Source: Lachnospiraceae bacterium | GTDB lineage: Bacteria > Bacillota > Clostridia > Lachnospirales > Lachnospiraceae | Length of the DNA: 64,000 nt | Assembly: GCA_024682375.1 (NCBI GenBank) | Contig: JAIKZI010000066.1 | Coordinates: 62,001 to 126,000, forward strand | Direction of reading: 5' to 3' | In this document: one piece after another, positions 1-8,459 of the stretch | Layout: each line of letters begins with the position of its first letter | Position numbering within the stretch: the stretch's first letter is position 1 | Notes under the pieces: generated by a model | What the model was told of the DNA's origin: nothing | What the model saw: only the letters and a program-made list of their open reading frames with translations | Database searches by the model: none | Translations under genes and position numbers: made by a program

Positions 1-697
1 CCATTTCCTGATCCTTTATTTTCTTAAAGAGATCTTCCACATTATCAGCTTCAACCTTTATTTCAACAGGTTTAGTATACTCTTTTTCCGGCTTTACGTC
101 AGCCTTCTTTTTAGTTTCTTTCGCCGCTTTATTCTCAGCTTCTTTAGCCGCTTTATTTTTTGCTTCTTTAGCTGCTTTATTTGCATTAGCTCTTATATCA
201 TTTGCCTTTGATACAATTGCCTGATTTGCTTTAGCCATTACAGCAAAGAAAGTTGTAGTTCCATCAGCATTTATTTGCACGCCAAAACCAGTCACTGTTT
301 TTCCAGTGCCATCTGTTGCATTTACAAGGTCATTTGCAATCTTCTGAAGCTGTTCTTTAGCATCATCGATTACACCTTCCTGTTTTACCCTGTAATTTTC
401 ATCGTTGGCCATTTTTTCCACAGTGGCTTCATCGATTACAACTACATCCTTGTCACCTGTGACATACTTTTCAGCGTTTTTCATGGCATTTTCGCTCTCA
501 TCATTGCTTACTAAAACGAAGTCCATGTCGCCATACTTTTCTTTCAATTTTTCATAATAGGCCTGAGCCTTTTCTGAAAGTTTAGGATTTCCGACTGTCC
601 TTTGATTTTCCTTCTTTAATTCTTTTACCTGTGCTTTGTTAGCCACAGTTGCAGCAAACGAAGGCATTGCTGCACCATTTACATTACCGAGACTCAT
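1..697 (-). CDS. Ala/Lys-rich hypothetical protein, DUF6033-like (3' end cut by window)
   Basis: The reading frame is open from an ATG at 697 to the window edge, giving about 232 residues without the C-terminus. An AAGGAGG site lies just upstream of the ATG. The protein begins MSLGNVNGAAMPSF, has no signal peptide or membrane segment, and contains a globular alpha/beta-looking part (about residues 40-150) followed by a charged Lys/Ala/Glu helix-like stretch with three 8-residue repeats. The composition and the MSLG... start recall the uncharacterised DUF6033 proteins common in Lachnospiraceae; this assignment is from memory only. No function can be given. It is the first gene seen of a transcription unit reading leftwards out of the window. 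Confidence 0.75.
   Translation of the reverse strand, partial: MSLGNVNGAAMPSFAATVANKAQVKELKKENQRTVGNPKLSEKAQAYYEKLKEKYGDMDFVLVSNDESENAMKNAEKYVTGDKDVVVIDEATVEKMANDENYRVKQEGVIDDAKEQLQKIANDLVNATDGTGKTVTGFGVQINADGTTTFFAVMAKANQAIVSKANDIRANANKAAKEAKNKAAKEAENKAAKETKKKADVKPEKEYTKPVEIKVEADNVEDLFKKIKDQEM
116..187 (-). repeat. three 24-bp tandem units coding an 8-residue A-E-N-K-A-A-K-E repeat
   Basis: Units at 116-139, 140-163 and 164-187 each begin TTCTTT (plus strand) and share a GC-GCTTTATT core. They encode consecutive copies of roughly (A)(E/K)NKAAKE in the partial protein above. Each unit is an exact multiple of three, so copy-number change would keep the frame; the motif would form a continuous charged helix. 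Confidence 0.8.
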
Positions 698-899
698 TGT
701 TTTTCCTCCTTGAAAAAAGATTTTATACATCCATGCATAATTAGACAGATTCGTGTCTATATTGTATTTCGAATCATTTTGCGAAAAACTTTAACTTTTT
801 TCTAAAGTAATTAAAAAAATAGTGATTTATTTTTAAATGATTGATATTATAAATATACACACGAAAATTAGTAGACAATTTATATAAAGGAGATGCATT

Positions 900-1055
900 A
901 TGACAGAAGAAGCCTTCAAAAAAACCTTATCAGATTTGATTGCAACTGCATTGAATAATCAATACAGCGATCCTATCCATGCCGATTTATGGCAAGGAAT
1001 CCGAATAGATTTAAATGAGGCTTCTTATAAGCTTGATGAAATCAAGCGAAAATAA
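900..1055 (+). CDS. 51-aa hypothetical protein
   Basis: ATG at 900 preceded by AAAGGAG with a 5-nt gap and ended by TAA at 1053-1055. The 51-residue product starts MTEEAFKKTLSDL, is soluble, acidic in the middle and lysine-rich at the end, and has one Trp. It lies alone on the plus strand, converging on cysE with only 2 bp between the two stop codons. No family recognised. The good ribosome binding site and sensible amino-acid composition argue it is real. The 202-bp gap before it (698-899) is very AT-rich; I could not assign a confident promoter in it. Confidence 0.6.
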   Translation: MTEEAFKKTLSDLIATALNNQYSDPIHADLWQGIRIDLNEASYKLDEIKRK

Positions 1056-1057
1056 TG

Positions 1058-2089
1058 TTATTTTAATTTTATCCACTCAGAATCCGGTTTGAGGTCCTTT
1101 GTTTTCAAAGTTTCCTCGCCGGATTTTTTAGTTTTATAAACCAATTCCTGATTCTTTATAGATACCTTTGTGCCCTCAGGAATTGAGCTTGTGATAAAAG
1201 CATTAGAGCCGACTACCGAGTGAGCTCCTATTATTGTATTTCCACCCAGGATTGATGCACCTGAATACAGTGTTACATAATCTTCAATAGTTGGATGTCT
1301 TTTTATACCACGCAGTTTCTGTCCGCCTGATGTAGAAAGAGCTCCAACAGTTACTCCCTGATATATCTTTACATGTTCACCAATTATTGTTGTAGAACCT
1401 ACAACAATTCCTGTTCCATGATCGATGAAGAAATATTTTCCAATCGATGCTCCAGGATGAATATCGATTCCTGTTTTGTTATGAGCATGTTCTGTCATCA
1501 TTCTTGGAATCAATGGAACATTCAATAAGAAAAGTTCATGTGCCATTCTATATACAGCAATTGTGTATATTCCAGGATAACTTAAAACTATTTCGTCCTT
1601 ATTAAGCGCAGCAGGATCACCCTGAAGCGTAGCTTCCAAATCAGTATCCAAATATTCTCGGATTTTTGGAATCTGACTCAAGAATTTAAGTGTGATATCT
1701 GAAGCCTTATTTTCAAGTGATGGCTGACAGATATGTCCTCCAGGGTTTTCTCCTTCTTTCTGGTAATTCAAAACTGTTGTAATCTGTTTTTCAAGACTAT
1801 ACATAACATCTTCAATCAATACGGTGATATTGGATTCCATATTATAACCGCGGAATCTTCTATCTCTGTAATATCCAGGGAAGATGATTCTTAACATCTT
1901 ATGTATGATTTCAACTACAGCTTCCTGATCTGGCTGGTTAAAAACCTCTGTATTATCTATATCCCTTCCTTTTTTATAATCAGAAAGGATAGTCTTTTCA
2001 ATCTCTCGAAGAGTCTTTGCCTTCTCTTCCTGTGCTTCTTTAAAGTAGTTTTTACCTCTGAAGCCATCTTTTTTCTTCTCTTTTGACAT
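1058..2089 (-). CDS. cysE: serine O-acetyltransferase
   Basis: Transfers acetyl from acetyl-CoA to L-serine, giving O-acetylserine for cysteine synthesis in the cytosol. The C-terminal half (about 205-310) is a left-handed beta-helix of hexapeptide repeats with the family hallmarks: a HPGASIG block at 211-217, a DHGTG block near 223-227, and GVTVGA near 245-250. The DPAA motif at 158-161 and the His in the AHELF segment fit the SATase active-site region. At 343 residues it is longer than E. coli CysE (273) because of an N-terminal helical region of about 120 residues, as in the longer EpsC/SrpH-type enzymes. A GGAGA site precedes the ATG. It is the last gene after a TPR protein. Confidence 0.92.
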   Translation of the reverse strand: MSKEKKKDGFRGKNYFKEAQEEKAKTLREIEKTILSDYKKGRDIDNTEVFNQPDQEAVVEIIHKMLRIIFPGYYRDRRFRGYNMESNITVLIEDVMYSLEKQITTVLNYQKEGENPGGHICQPSLENKASDITLKFLSQIPKIREYLDTDLEATLQGDPAALNKDEIVLSYPGIYTIAVYRMAHELFLLNVPLIPRMMTEHAHNKTGIDIHPGASIGKYFFIDHGTGIVVGSTTIIGEHVKIYQGVTVGALSTSGGQKLRGIKRHPTIEDYVTLYSGASILGGNTIIGAHSVVGSNAFITSSIPEGTKVSIKNQELVYKTKKSGEETLKTKDLKPDSEWIKLK

Positions 2090-2118
2090 ATCTTCTCCAA
2101 ATTTTTTGACGCATTATG

Positions 2119-3435
2119 TTACTGGTTAGTAGCTGCATCCTTCGCTGCCTGTGCTTTATCAGCTGCGCTCTTTGCTTTTTTTCCAATAGCTGCATCCGGA
2201 TAAAGTTCATTTACCCTATTATATGTTTTTATTGCATTATCAAAATCGGAAAGTTTTTCATAACTCTGTCCAAGTTCATACAAAGCTTTTCCATCTTCGT
2301 AATTTTCCTGAATCTCAATAACCTTTTTGTAGTTATCACAAGCCGCCTGGTAATCACCACTCTGATATGAGCTTCTAGCAGTTGCAATTGTAGATACCAA
2401 CAATTCATTATTAACAGAACCACTTAGTGTATTGTATAAGTTCTTTGCGTTATCTGATAAAAGGTCAAGATTTATCTGAGAAATCAAGGTCGAAGCTGTA
2501 GTCATGTCCCCTGCATCGACTGCATTCTTAGCCTGTATTAGCTGATCATAAGATGTAGCTGTGTCACTCTTTGCAGAGTATTTCTTCAGCTCTTTCTTCA
2601 GATTTGAAACCTGATCTTTTAATTCAGAAACACTGTTTGCAGAATTAGTGGCTGACTCATTAGCATTGATTATAGAGTTAGTAGCCTTGTTTCTGGCATT
2701 CTGTTTGATCGTAGGGATTACTAAGAAGTAACAGAACAAAACTCCGATTATAATTCCAGTCACAATATTTATAATTGCTGTTCTAGAACCATCTGAAAAA
2801 TCTTTAAATGCAGCTCTAGTCATAATAACACTATCATTTCCATCACTAAAATTGACTAGATCCGCCTTCTTCTTTTTCTTGCTCTTCTTTGTCTTTTCGA
2901 TGTCTTTTAATTCCTTCTTATATCTAAGAATTACTGTATCATTGACATCGACCTGCTGAGCTGCTTTTATTATTTTTCTAGCTTCGTTATAATTCTTTTC
3001 TTTAATGTATATAAGTGCAAGAAGTCTATAGGCTTCCATATCTTTCACATTAGAAGAATTGATTCTCTTTAGCTGTACCTTTGCAAGATCGAGATTTCCT
3101 TCTTTGCAGAAATGAAGCGCTCTGTTATATCTTTCAGCATTCTGATCAGCCTTCTCCATATTTCCTGCACTGCGCATCTCTTTTAGGTATACATCAGCTC
3201 TATTATTCTCTTCCTGATAATTCTTACTGATTACCCACTCAGCTACAGCATCGACATAATTTCCACGAGCATAAAAAATTAGCCCGAGCAAATTTCGGGC
3301 ATCAGTGTTTTTCTTATTATTTTTTAAACTCTCTTTTAGGGAAACTATAGCTCCAGAAAGATCGTTAACTCCTGCCTTTATAAGCGCATCGTTATATAAT
3401 TCATTCGATTTATTTAAGATTTTGTTGTAATCCAT
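2119..3435 (-). CDS. membrane-anchored tetratricopeptide repeat protein
   Basis: 438 residues. An N-terminal cytoplasmic block of TPR-like helices (about 1-150, with the pattern ARNLLGLIFYARGNY) is followed by a lysine-rich linker, one membrane helix at about 220-243 (INIVTGIIIGVLFCYFLVIP), a coiled-coil segment (about 255-290) and a second extracellular TPR block (about 300-425) with a YPDAAIGKKAKSAADKA end. This looks like a scaffold that binds partners on both sides of the membrane. Partner unknown. It begins 2 bp after the 57-aa gene and sits in the fapA operon, so the three products may work together. GGGAG near the end of the upstream gene is its ribosome binding site. Confidence 0.85.
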   Translation of the reverse strand: MDYNKILNKSNELYNDALIKAGVNDLSGAIVSLKESLKNNKKNTDARNLLGLIFYARGNYVDAVAEWVISKNYQEENNRADVYLKEMRSAGNMEKADQNAERYNRALHFCKEGNLDLAKVQLKRINSSNVKDMEAYRLLALIYIKEKNYNEARKIIKAAQQVDVNDTVILRYKKELKDIEKTKKSKKKKKADLVNFSDGNDSVIMTRAAFKDFSDGSRTAIINIVTGIIIGVLFCYFLVIPTIKQNARNKATNSIINANESATNSANSVSELKDQVSNLKKELKKYSAKSDTATSYDQLIQAKNAVDAGDMTTASTLISQINLDLLSDNAKNLYNTLSGSVNNELLVSTIATARSSYQSGDYQAACDNYKKVIEIQENYEDGKALYELGQSYEKLSDFDNAIKTYNRVNELYPDAAIGKKAKSAADKAQAAKDAATNQ

Positions 3436-3437
3436 TT

Positions 3438-3611
3438 TTATAGTTCTCCCGGGAAATTAAAATTTCCTTTTCCGGTATTGGCACTATTTGAATCAACAGC
3501 CTTCAAAATATCTACCATGTCTGTAAGTTCTTTCTTTTTGATTTTCTCTTCTGCATCAGACATAAGAGGCTTTTCTTTGTATAGTTTTAATTCTTTTTCA
3601 AAATCTATCAT
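3438..3611 (-). CDS. 57-aa hypothetical protein between fapA and the TPR gene
   Basis: The ATG (3611-3609) overlaps the fapA stop codon by one base (TAATG), the typical arrangement for translational coupling. The product, MIDFEKELKLYK...FNFPGEL, is a charged, helix-rich soluble peptide ending in a Gly/Asn/Phe-rich tail, and it stops 2 bp before the TPR gene. No family recognised. Tight spacing on both sides is the main evidence that it is translated. Confidence 0.7.
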   Translation of the reverse strand: MIDFEKELKLYKEKPLMSDAEEKIKKKELTDMVDILKAVDSNSANTGKGNFNFPGEL

Positions 3612-5032
3612 TAATCCAAATCCTCATTTGAAGCCTTTTCCACAGCAACCCCATCCGGAGTGTCGCGGAATTCAACAGCTTTATATACATCATTTATATT
3701 AATTATGTTTTCATGTACTCCTGCAATTACGCCAGGATTTACTACACCTTTTATTAGAATCTTCGCAGTTTCACCGCGCTTTACGATATTCTGCATTCCA
3801 GAAAGTTTTACCTTTTCATCTGTAAGTGAAGCCTCTTCCTGAATCTTTGCACGAAGCAACTGAATTCTACGTGGATCAGATTTAGCATCTTTGTTTCCAC
3901 TTTTTTCCATAATAGCATCGAACTTAGCGAGACCATCAATAATAGACTGAAGGTGAGAACTCAAAACCTCAACCTTCTGCTTCTGAACCTCAATAGCCTG
4001 CGCTCTTTCTTTTGAAACGCCAGCATAAACTTCCGTCTTTACGCCGAACTCATTTCCGACATTATAACAAACAATGCCCTCAACTGCAGACATTGAACCG
4101 CCTATTACGCTAGAACGTTTACCCGAAAGATTGATTCTACCATCACATCTTACTGTACTCTTGAAAAAAACATCCGCAGTGATATCGCCACCTGCATATA
4201 CATCGGCATATTCGATATATTCAGCGGTGATATTTCCTTTTGCACTAATTTCTGTTCTATCTCCACCCTTTACGCCCTTCAATAAGAAGATGTCGCCAAA
4301 GGCTCTAATAACGCAGTTTTCAACAGTACCTTCAATTGTGACGCTACCTTTTGCCTGAATCATAACGCCATTTGAAACCCCACCATGGATAATAATATCC
4401 CCGGCGAAGTCAATATCTCCAACCTGGACACCTACTGTTTCTCTAACTTCATAAACAGGCGAGATTGTGATACGCTCCCCCTGTTTCTCAATCTTTCCAG
4501 AATAGTCGGCAGTATAAGTAAGTCCATCTTCAGAACGAGTGAATCCTTTTCCAGCTATTGGCGGAAGATCTCTCACTCTTTTGGCAGGAATCTTTCGACC
4601 TGTAACAGCCGTACCATCTTCACCCTGAACTGCAGGATGATATACAGCGATATTATCTCCCTGAGCTACAGTCTCTATAGTTTTAATACTCATATAATCA
4701 ACTGTACCATCAGGCAATATCTTAGGTTTTCTATTGATAGTCGTGCTAAATAAATATTCATATTCTCCGGGAACGCCTTCTTTAACTTCCTTACCCTGAG
4801 CAACTAAATATTCACGGCCATATATTGGATCAGATGACAGTTCCTGGACATTCTCCTGCAACACGCCAAACACCACATTTTTAGATTGCAGCGCAAGAAC
4901 TATATCAGCCGTCGAATATAAAGCCGGCGGCTGACCTGGCAATGCTCTTGGGAGCGTAACATACGCTCTCAACTTATCATCCGTTACTCTTACCTGTATC
5001 GGAGCTTTGTTTTCCATTGCTTGTTCTGGCAT
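3611..5032 (-). CDS. fapA: FapA/DUF342 family protein
   Basis: 473 residues with the FapA layout: an N-terminal globular region (about 1-170), a central stack of right-handed beta-helix repeats (about 200-330, with glycine-rich turns such as GDIIIHGGVSNGVMIQAKG), a coiled-coil (about 340-420) and a C-terminal beta segment with VNPGVIAGV. In Vibrio FapA localises a chemotaxis/flagellar regulator; the role in clostridia is poorly known. Start chosen at the ATG at 5032, with GGGGAG about 9 nt upstream; an in-frame ATG at residue 6 is an alternative. First gene of the fapA - 57 aa - TPR - cysE unit, behind a clear SigA promoter. Confidence 0.87.
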   Translation of the reverse strand: MPEQAMENKAPIQVRVTDDKLRAYVTLPRALPGQPPALYSTADIVLALQSKNVVFGVLQENVQELSSDPIYGREYLVAQGKEVKEGVPGEYEYLFSTTINRKPKILPDGTVDYMSIKTIETVAQGDNIAVYHPAVQGEDGTAVTGRKIPAKRVRDLPPIAGKGFTRSEDGLTYTADYSGKIEKQGERITISPVYEVRETVGVQVGDIDFAGDIIIHGGVSNGVMIQAKGSVTIEGTVENCVIRAFGDIFLLKGVKGGDRTEISAKGNITAEYIEYADVYAGGDITADVFFKSTVRCDGRINLSGKRSSVIGGSMSAVEGIVCYNVGNEFGVKTEVYAGVSKERAQAIEVQKQKVEVLSSHLQSIIDGLAKFDAIMEKSGNKDAKSDPRRIQLLRAKIQEEASLTDEKVKLSGMQNIVKRGETAKILIKGVVNPGVIAGVHENIININDVYKAVEFRDTPDGVAVEKASNEDLD

Positions 5033-5084
5033 GTGCGATATCTCCCCAAAACGTCACACTATAAGTTCTTTGATACTCAATTTC

Positions 5085-5113
5085 ATTATACGTTTTATTA
5101 CGTATTTTGTCAC
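5085..5113 (-). promoter_or_regulatory. SigA-type promoter of the fapA operon
   Basis: On the minus strand: GTGACA (5113-5108), a 17-bp spacer, then a perfect TATAAT (5090-5085). It lies about 50 bp upstream of the fapA start and downstream of valS, which has no strong terminator in between. Confidence 0.75.
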
Positions 5114-5161
5114 TTTTATTTAATATCGGTTCAAATATATTATGCCTTAGGAAAAAAGCAT

Positions 5162-7822
5162 TTATTTCATCTCGCTTAGACGCTTCTGAACATCTGCAAG
5201 CATCTTTTCGTAATCAGCAAGTTTATCCTTTTCTTCCTGAACCTTCTCTTTTGGAGCCTTTTCAAGGAATCTTGCATTTGAAAGCATTCCATTAGAACGC
5301 TTAAGCTCTCCCTGAAGTCTCTTTTCTTCTTTCTCTAGTCTTTCACGCTCTTTCTTAAGATCAACGAGTTCTTCTAGAGGAATGTAAACTGTAGCATCTG
5401 GAACTACTGCAGATACAGCATCATTTGTAACGCCAGTCTTATCTGCCTGTACCTTTACATCACTTGCTGAAGCCAGGTTAGAATAAATTCCAGCTAATTC
5501 TTCATAGATATCTCTAACATTTTCATCAGAGCTTACTACAATTAGGCTAGCCTTCTTTGAAGGTGGTACATTCATACCTGTACGTACGTTTCTAACTTCT
5601 TTAACAAGTGCCATTACTCTCTGCATTGCCTTTTCAGATGTTGGATCATTCTTGCCTTCATCATATTTAGGCCACTCTGCAGTCATAATAGTTTCTTCTT
5701 CTGGACATAATGCACAAAAGATTTCTTCAGTAATAAATGGCATATATGGATGCAACAATTTAAGTGCATCTGAAAGAACAGATGTAAGAGTCCAAAGTGC
5801 AGCATTCTTAGATGCAGCTCCTTCTTCTGTCTTATCATATATTCTAGGTTTTACAAACTCGATATACCAGTCACAGAATTCATCCCAGATAAAGTCATAA
5901 ACTTTCTGTACTGCAATACCAAGTTCAAACTTATCAAGAGCTTCTGTTGTCTCTTTAGCTACAGTATTAATACGTGAAATAATCCACTTATCTGTTGTAG
6001 TAAATTCGTCTGCATTTGGTTTTGTAAGTTCGCCTTCTGGAAGGTTCATCATGATGAAACGTGATGCATTCCATACCTTGTTCGCGAAGTTTCTACTAGC
6101 CTCTACTCTATCCCAGTAAAAACGCATATCATTTCCTGGAGCATTACCAGTGATAAGTGTAAGACGAAGCGCATCAGCACCATACTTATCGATAACTTCA
6201 AGAGGATCGATACCATTTCCAAGTGACTTAGACATCTTTCTACCCTGTGAATCACGAACCAATCCATGGATTAGAACTTTGTTGAAAGGTGTCTTTCCTG
6301 TATGCTCAATTCCTGAGAATACCATTCTTACAACCCAGAAGAAGATAATATCGTAACCGGTTACAAGTACATCTGTTGGATAGAAATATTTCAAATCCTC
6401 AGTTTCTTCAGGCCAACCCAAAGTTGAGAAAGGCCATAGAGCTGATGAGAACCATGTATCAAGAGAATCCTCATCCTGATTCATTCCCTCATGTCCACAC
6501 TTAGGGCATGTATGAGGTGCGTTCTCAGAAGTAGCAACTACCATCTCTCCACATTCTGGACAGTAATAAGCAGGAATTCTATGTCCCCACCAAAGCTGTC
6601 TAGAAATACACCAGTCTCTAATATTTTCAAGCCAATGTAAATATGTCTTATTAAATCTATCTGGGACAAAAGCAAGCTCATCTTTTTTCAAAGCTTCAAT
6701 GGCTGGCTTTGCAAGTTCCTGCATAGCTACGAACCACTGAGGTTTTACCATAGGCTCAACGTTTGCACCACATCTATCATGTGTACCTACATTATGTGTA
6801 ATCTCTTCGATTGAAACCAAAAGTCCCATCTCATCGAGTTCTTTTACGATGGCATCTCTTGCTTCAAAACGATCCATACCACAGAATTTACCACCATTTT
6901 CGTTAATAGTAGCATCATCATTCATGATATTTGTAATAGGAAGATCATGTCTCTTTCCTACTTCAAAATCGTTAGGGTCATGGGCAGGTGTAATCTTCAC
7001 AGCACCTGTTCCAAATTCCTTATCGACATATTCATCTGCTACGATAGGAATCTCCTTGTTTACGATTGGAAGAATAGCCTTTTTTCCAACGATATCTTTA
7101 TATCTGTCATCATCTGGATGTACAGCGATAGCCTCATCTCCGAGCATTGTCTCTGGTCGAGTTGTAGCTACTTCGATAAATCTTCCCTCTTCTCCTGCGA
7201 TAGGATATTTGATATGCCAGAAATGTCCTGCCTGTCCTTCATCATACTCTACCTCTGCATCAGAAATAGTAGTCTTACAAACAGGGCACCAGTTGATAAT
7301 TCTCTTACCCTTGTAAATATAGCCCTTGTTATAAAGGTTTACGAAAACCTGCTCAACTGCTTTAGAACATCCTTCATCCATTGTGAATCTTTCTCGTTCC
7401 CAGTCAGCAGATACACCCATCTTCTTAAGCTGCTTTACGATACGTCCACCATATTCAGCTTTCCATTCCCAGGCTTTTTCCAAGAAACCTTCTCTTCCAA
7501 GAGAAGCCTTATCGATTCCCTGCTCTTTGAGAGCCTTTATAATCTTAACCTCTGTAGCGATGGCTGCATGGTCTGTACCTGGCTGCCAAAGTGCTTCATA
7601 GCCCTGCATTCTCTTAGAACGAATGAGAATATCCTGCATAGTATTATCAAGCGCATGTCCCATATGAAGCTGACCAGTGATATTTGGTGGTGGCATGATA
7701 ATAGTAAATGGTTTCTTATTTGGATTAGGTTCTGCGTGGAAATATCCATTATCTTCCCACTTCTTATAAAGTCTGTCCTCGATCTGTTTAGGATCGTAAG
7801 TTTTATCGAGCTCTTTTCTCAA
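5162..7822 (-). CDS. valS: valyl-tRNA synthetase
   Basis: Charges tRNA-Val with valine; class Ia synthetase with an editing domain. Signature HMGH at about residues 53-56 and KMSKS at about 531; zinc-type CxxC clusters (CPECGEM, CPKCGHE) in the middle; anticodon-binding domain at about 630-770; a C-terminal Glu/Lys coiled-coil (about 810-886) as in ValS. I place the start at TTG 7822 rather than at the upstream ATGs: GGAGG (7835-7831) is 8 nt before that TTG, and the resulting N-terminus ([15 protein letters not shown]) matches family proteins, whereas an ATG start would put the ribosome binding site inside the coding sequence. A terminator-like hairpin sits immediately upstream. Confidence 0.96.
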   Translation of the reverse strand: MRKELDKTYDPKQIEDRLYKKWEDNGYFHAEPNPNKKPFTIIMPPPNITGQLHMGHALDNTMQDILIRSKRMQGYEALWQPGTDHAAIATEVKIIKALKEQGIDKASLGREGFLEKAWEWKAEYGGRIVKQLKKMGVSADWERERFTMDEGCSKAVEQVFVNLYNKGYIYKGKRIINWCPVCKTTISDAEVEYDEGQAGHFWHIKYPIAGEEGRFIEVATTRPETMLGDEAIAVHPDDDRYKDIVGKKAILPIVNKEIPIVADEYVDKEFGTGAVKITPAHDPNDFEVGKRHDLPITNIMNDDATINENGGKFCGMDRFEARDAIVKELDEMGLLVSIEEITHNVGTHDRCGANVEPMVKPQWFVAMQELAKPAIEALKKDELAFVPDRFNKTYLHWLENIRDWCISRQLWWGHRIPAYYCPECGEMVVATSENAPHTCPKCGHEGMNQDEDSLDTWFSSALWPFSTLGWPEETEDLKYFYPTDVLVTGYDIIFFWVVRMVFSGIEHTGKTPFNKVLIHGLVRDSQGRKMSKSLGNGIDPLEVIDKYGADALRLTLITGNAPGNDMRFYWDRVEASRNFANKVWNASRFIMMNLPEGELTKPNADEFTTTDKWIISRINTVAKETTEALDKFELGIAVQKVYDFIWDEFCDWYIEFVKPRIYDKTEEGAASKNAALWTLTSVLSDALKLLHPYMPFITEEIFCALCPEEETIMTAEWPKYDEGKNDPTSEKAMQRVMALVKEVRNVRTGMNVPPSKKASLIVVSSDENVRDIYEELAGIYSNLASASDVKVQADKTGVTNDAVSAVVPDATVYIPLEELVDLKKERERLEKEEKRLQGELKRSNGMLSNARFLEKAPKEKVQEEKDKLADYEKMLADVQKRLSEMK

Positions 7823-7839
7823 GAGTAGTTCCTCCATTC

Positions 7840-7888
7840 CGTAAAAAAACAAAAAATAAGGTAATTCTGAAAAATACGCAGAATTACC
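7840..7888 (-). terminator. hairpin with U-tract between the 51-aa gene and valS
   Basis: A perfect 10-bp stem, GGTAATTCTG (7860-7869) with CAGAATTACC (7879-7888), is followed on the minus strand by TTATTTTTTG and then another T-run. It looks like an intrinsic terminator for the small upstream gene. Only 18 nt separate the T-run from the valS start codon, so valS must either be reached by read-through or start from a promoter upstream of the hairpin; the element could therefore act as an attenuator. Confidence 0.75.
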
Positions 7889-7925
7889 CCATCAAATATA
7901 TGTTTCAATATTTATAATTTATAAT

Positions 7926-8081
7926 TTAAGCTCCGCCATTTTCCTCATCGGTGTTATTTAAGATTGTAGGTATAACAGCTCCGACGACTGTAGAAACAGC
8001 GCCAAGAATTGCTATAACAGCAAAAATGACGACAAGTAAAATCAATGCTAAAAATGCAATAAGAAATCCTTCGTTTGTCAT
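7926..8081 (-). CDS. 51-aa single-pass membrane protein
   Basis: Start taken at ATG 8081 because GGAG lies 8 nt upstream; an ATG two codons earlier is too close to that site. The product is MTNEGF, then a long hydrophobic stretch (about 7-42, rich in Leu/Ile/Val with Ala/Gly) and an acidic tail NNTDEENGGA. It could be one long helix or a helical hairpin. No family recognised. It lies between valS and the feo region with hairpin terminators on both sides, so it is probably its own small transcription unit. Confidence 0.65.
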   Translation of the reverse strand: MTNEGFLIAFLALILLVVIFAVIAILGAVSTVVGAVIPTILNNTDEENGGA

Positions 8082-8137
8082 AATCATTTCTCCTTTCATA
8101 CACCACGAGTATATCACACGAGAATTCATTTCTCAAG

Positions 8138-8198
8138 AAAAAAGAAGATCCTACAACCTCCTATTTAAAGTAATTTTAAACGGTAAGCCGTAGGATCT
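8138..8198 (-). terminator. terminator of the feo operon
   Basis: AGATCCTAC (8146-8154) pairs perfectly with GTAGGATCT (8190-8198); on the minus strand the stem is followed by TCTTTTTTC. The 35-nt loop holds a small inner hairpin (ACGG/CCGT). On the plus strand the T-run ATCTTTTATTTT could also stop transcription from the other side. Confidence 0.75.
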
Positions 8199-8204
8199 TT
8201 TATT

Positions 8205-8423
8205 TTAATTATTAATGCTATTTATTTTAGATCTCTGTCTAACGAATTTTTTAAAATTTTCGCTTACGACTGGATCTGTACTCGATGAACAGCTTCCATG
8301 TGATGGACATTCTGAACATCTATGTCCACATGATCCAATTCCATTTCGTTTATCGCGAATCATTTTGTGTATAGACAGCATCATAGCTACTATAACTAAA
8401 CCAACTATAATTAAATCTGCCAT
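8205..8423 (-). CDS. FeoB-associated Cys-rich membrane protein
   Basis: 72 residues: one N-terminal membrane helix (about 3-20) and a cytosolic cysteine cluster, CGHRCSECPSHGSC (about 32-45). This matches the small family found downstream of feoB in Firmicutes, thought to assist or replace FeoC in ferrous iron transport. It follows feoB by 36 bp and ends just before the operon terminator. Confidence 0.88.
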   Translation of the reverse strand: MADLIIVGLVIVAMMLSIHKMIRDKRNGIGSCGHRCSECPSHGSCSSSTDPVVSENFKKFVRQRSKINSINN

Positions 8424-8459
8424 ATTATCACCTCTTTAGACTTAGATCTATTTCACTAT

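Noticed and set aside
116..187. CRISPR-like or regulatory tandem repeat
   Set aside because: The three 24-bp units are adjacent with no spacers and stay in frame with a coding sequence, so they are a protein repeat.
5114..5161. Terminator after valS
   Set aside because: Only a 4-bp TGCT/GGCA-like stem with a T-run inside the loop is seen; too weak to call.
6947..7828. 293-codon open frame on the plus strand opposite valS
   Set aside because: It lies wholly antisense to a well-supported synthetase, has no ribosome site and a poor amino-acid composition; a shadow frame.
7889..8145. T-box riboswitch before valS
   Set aside because: No AGGGTGGNACCGCG motif in the leader, and the upstream space is occupied by a small membrane-protein gene with its own ribosome site.
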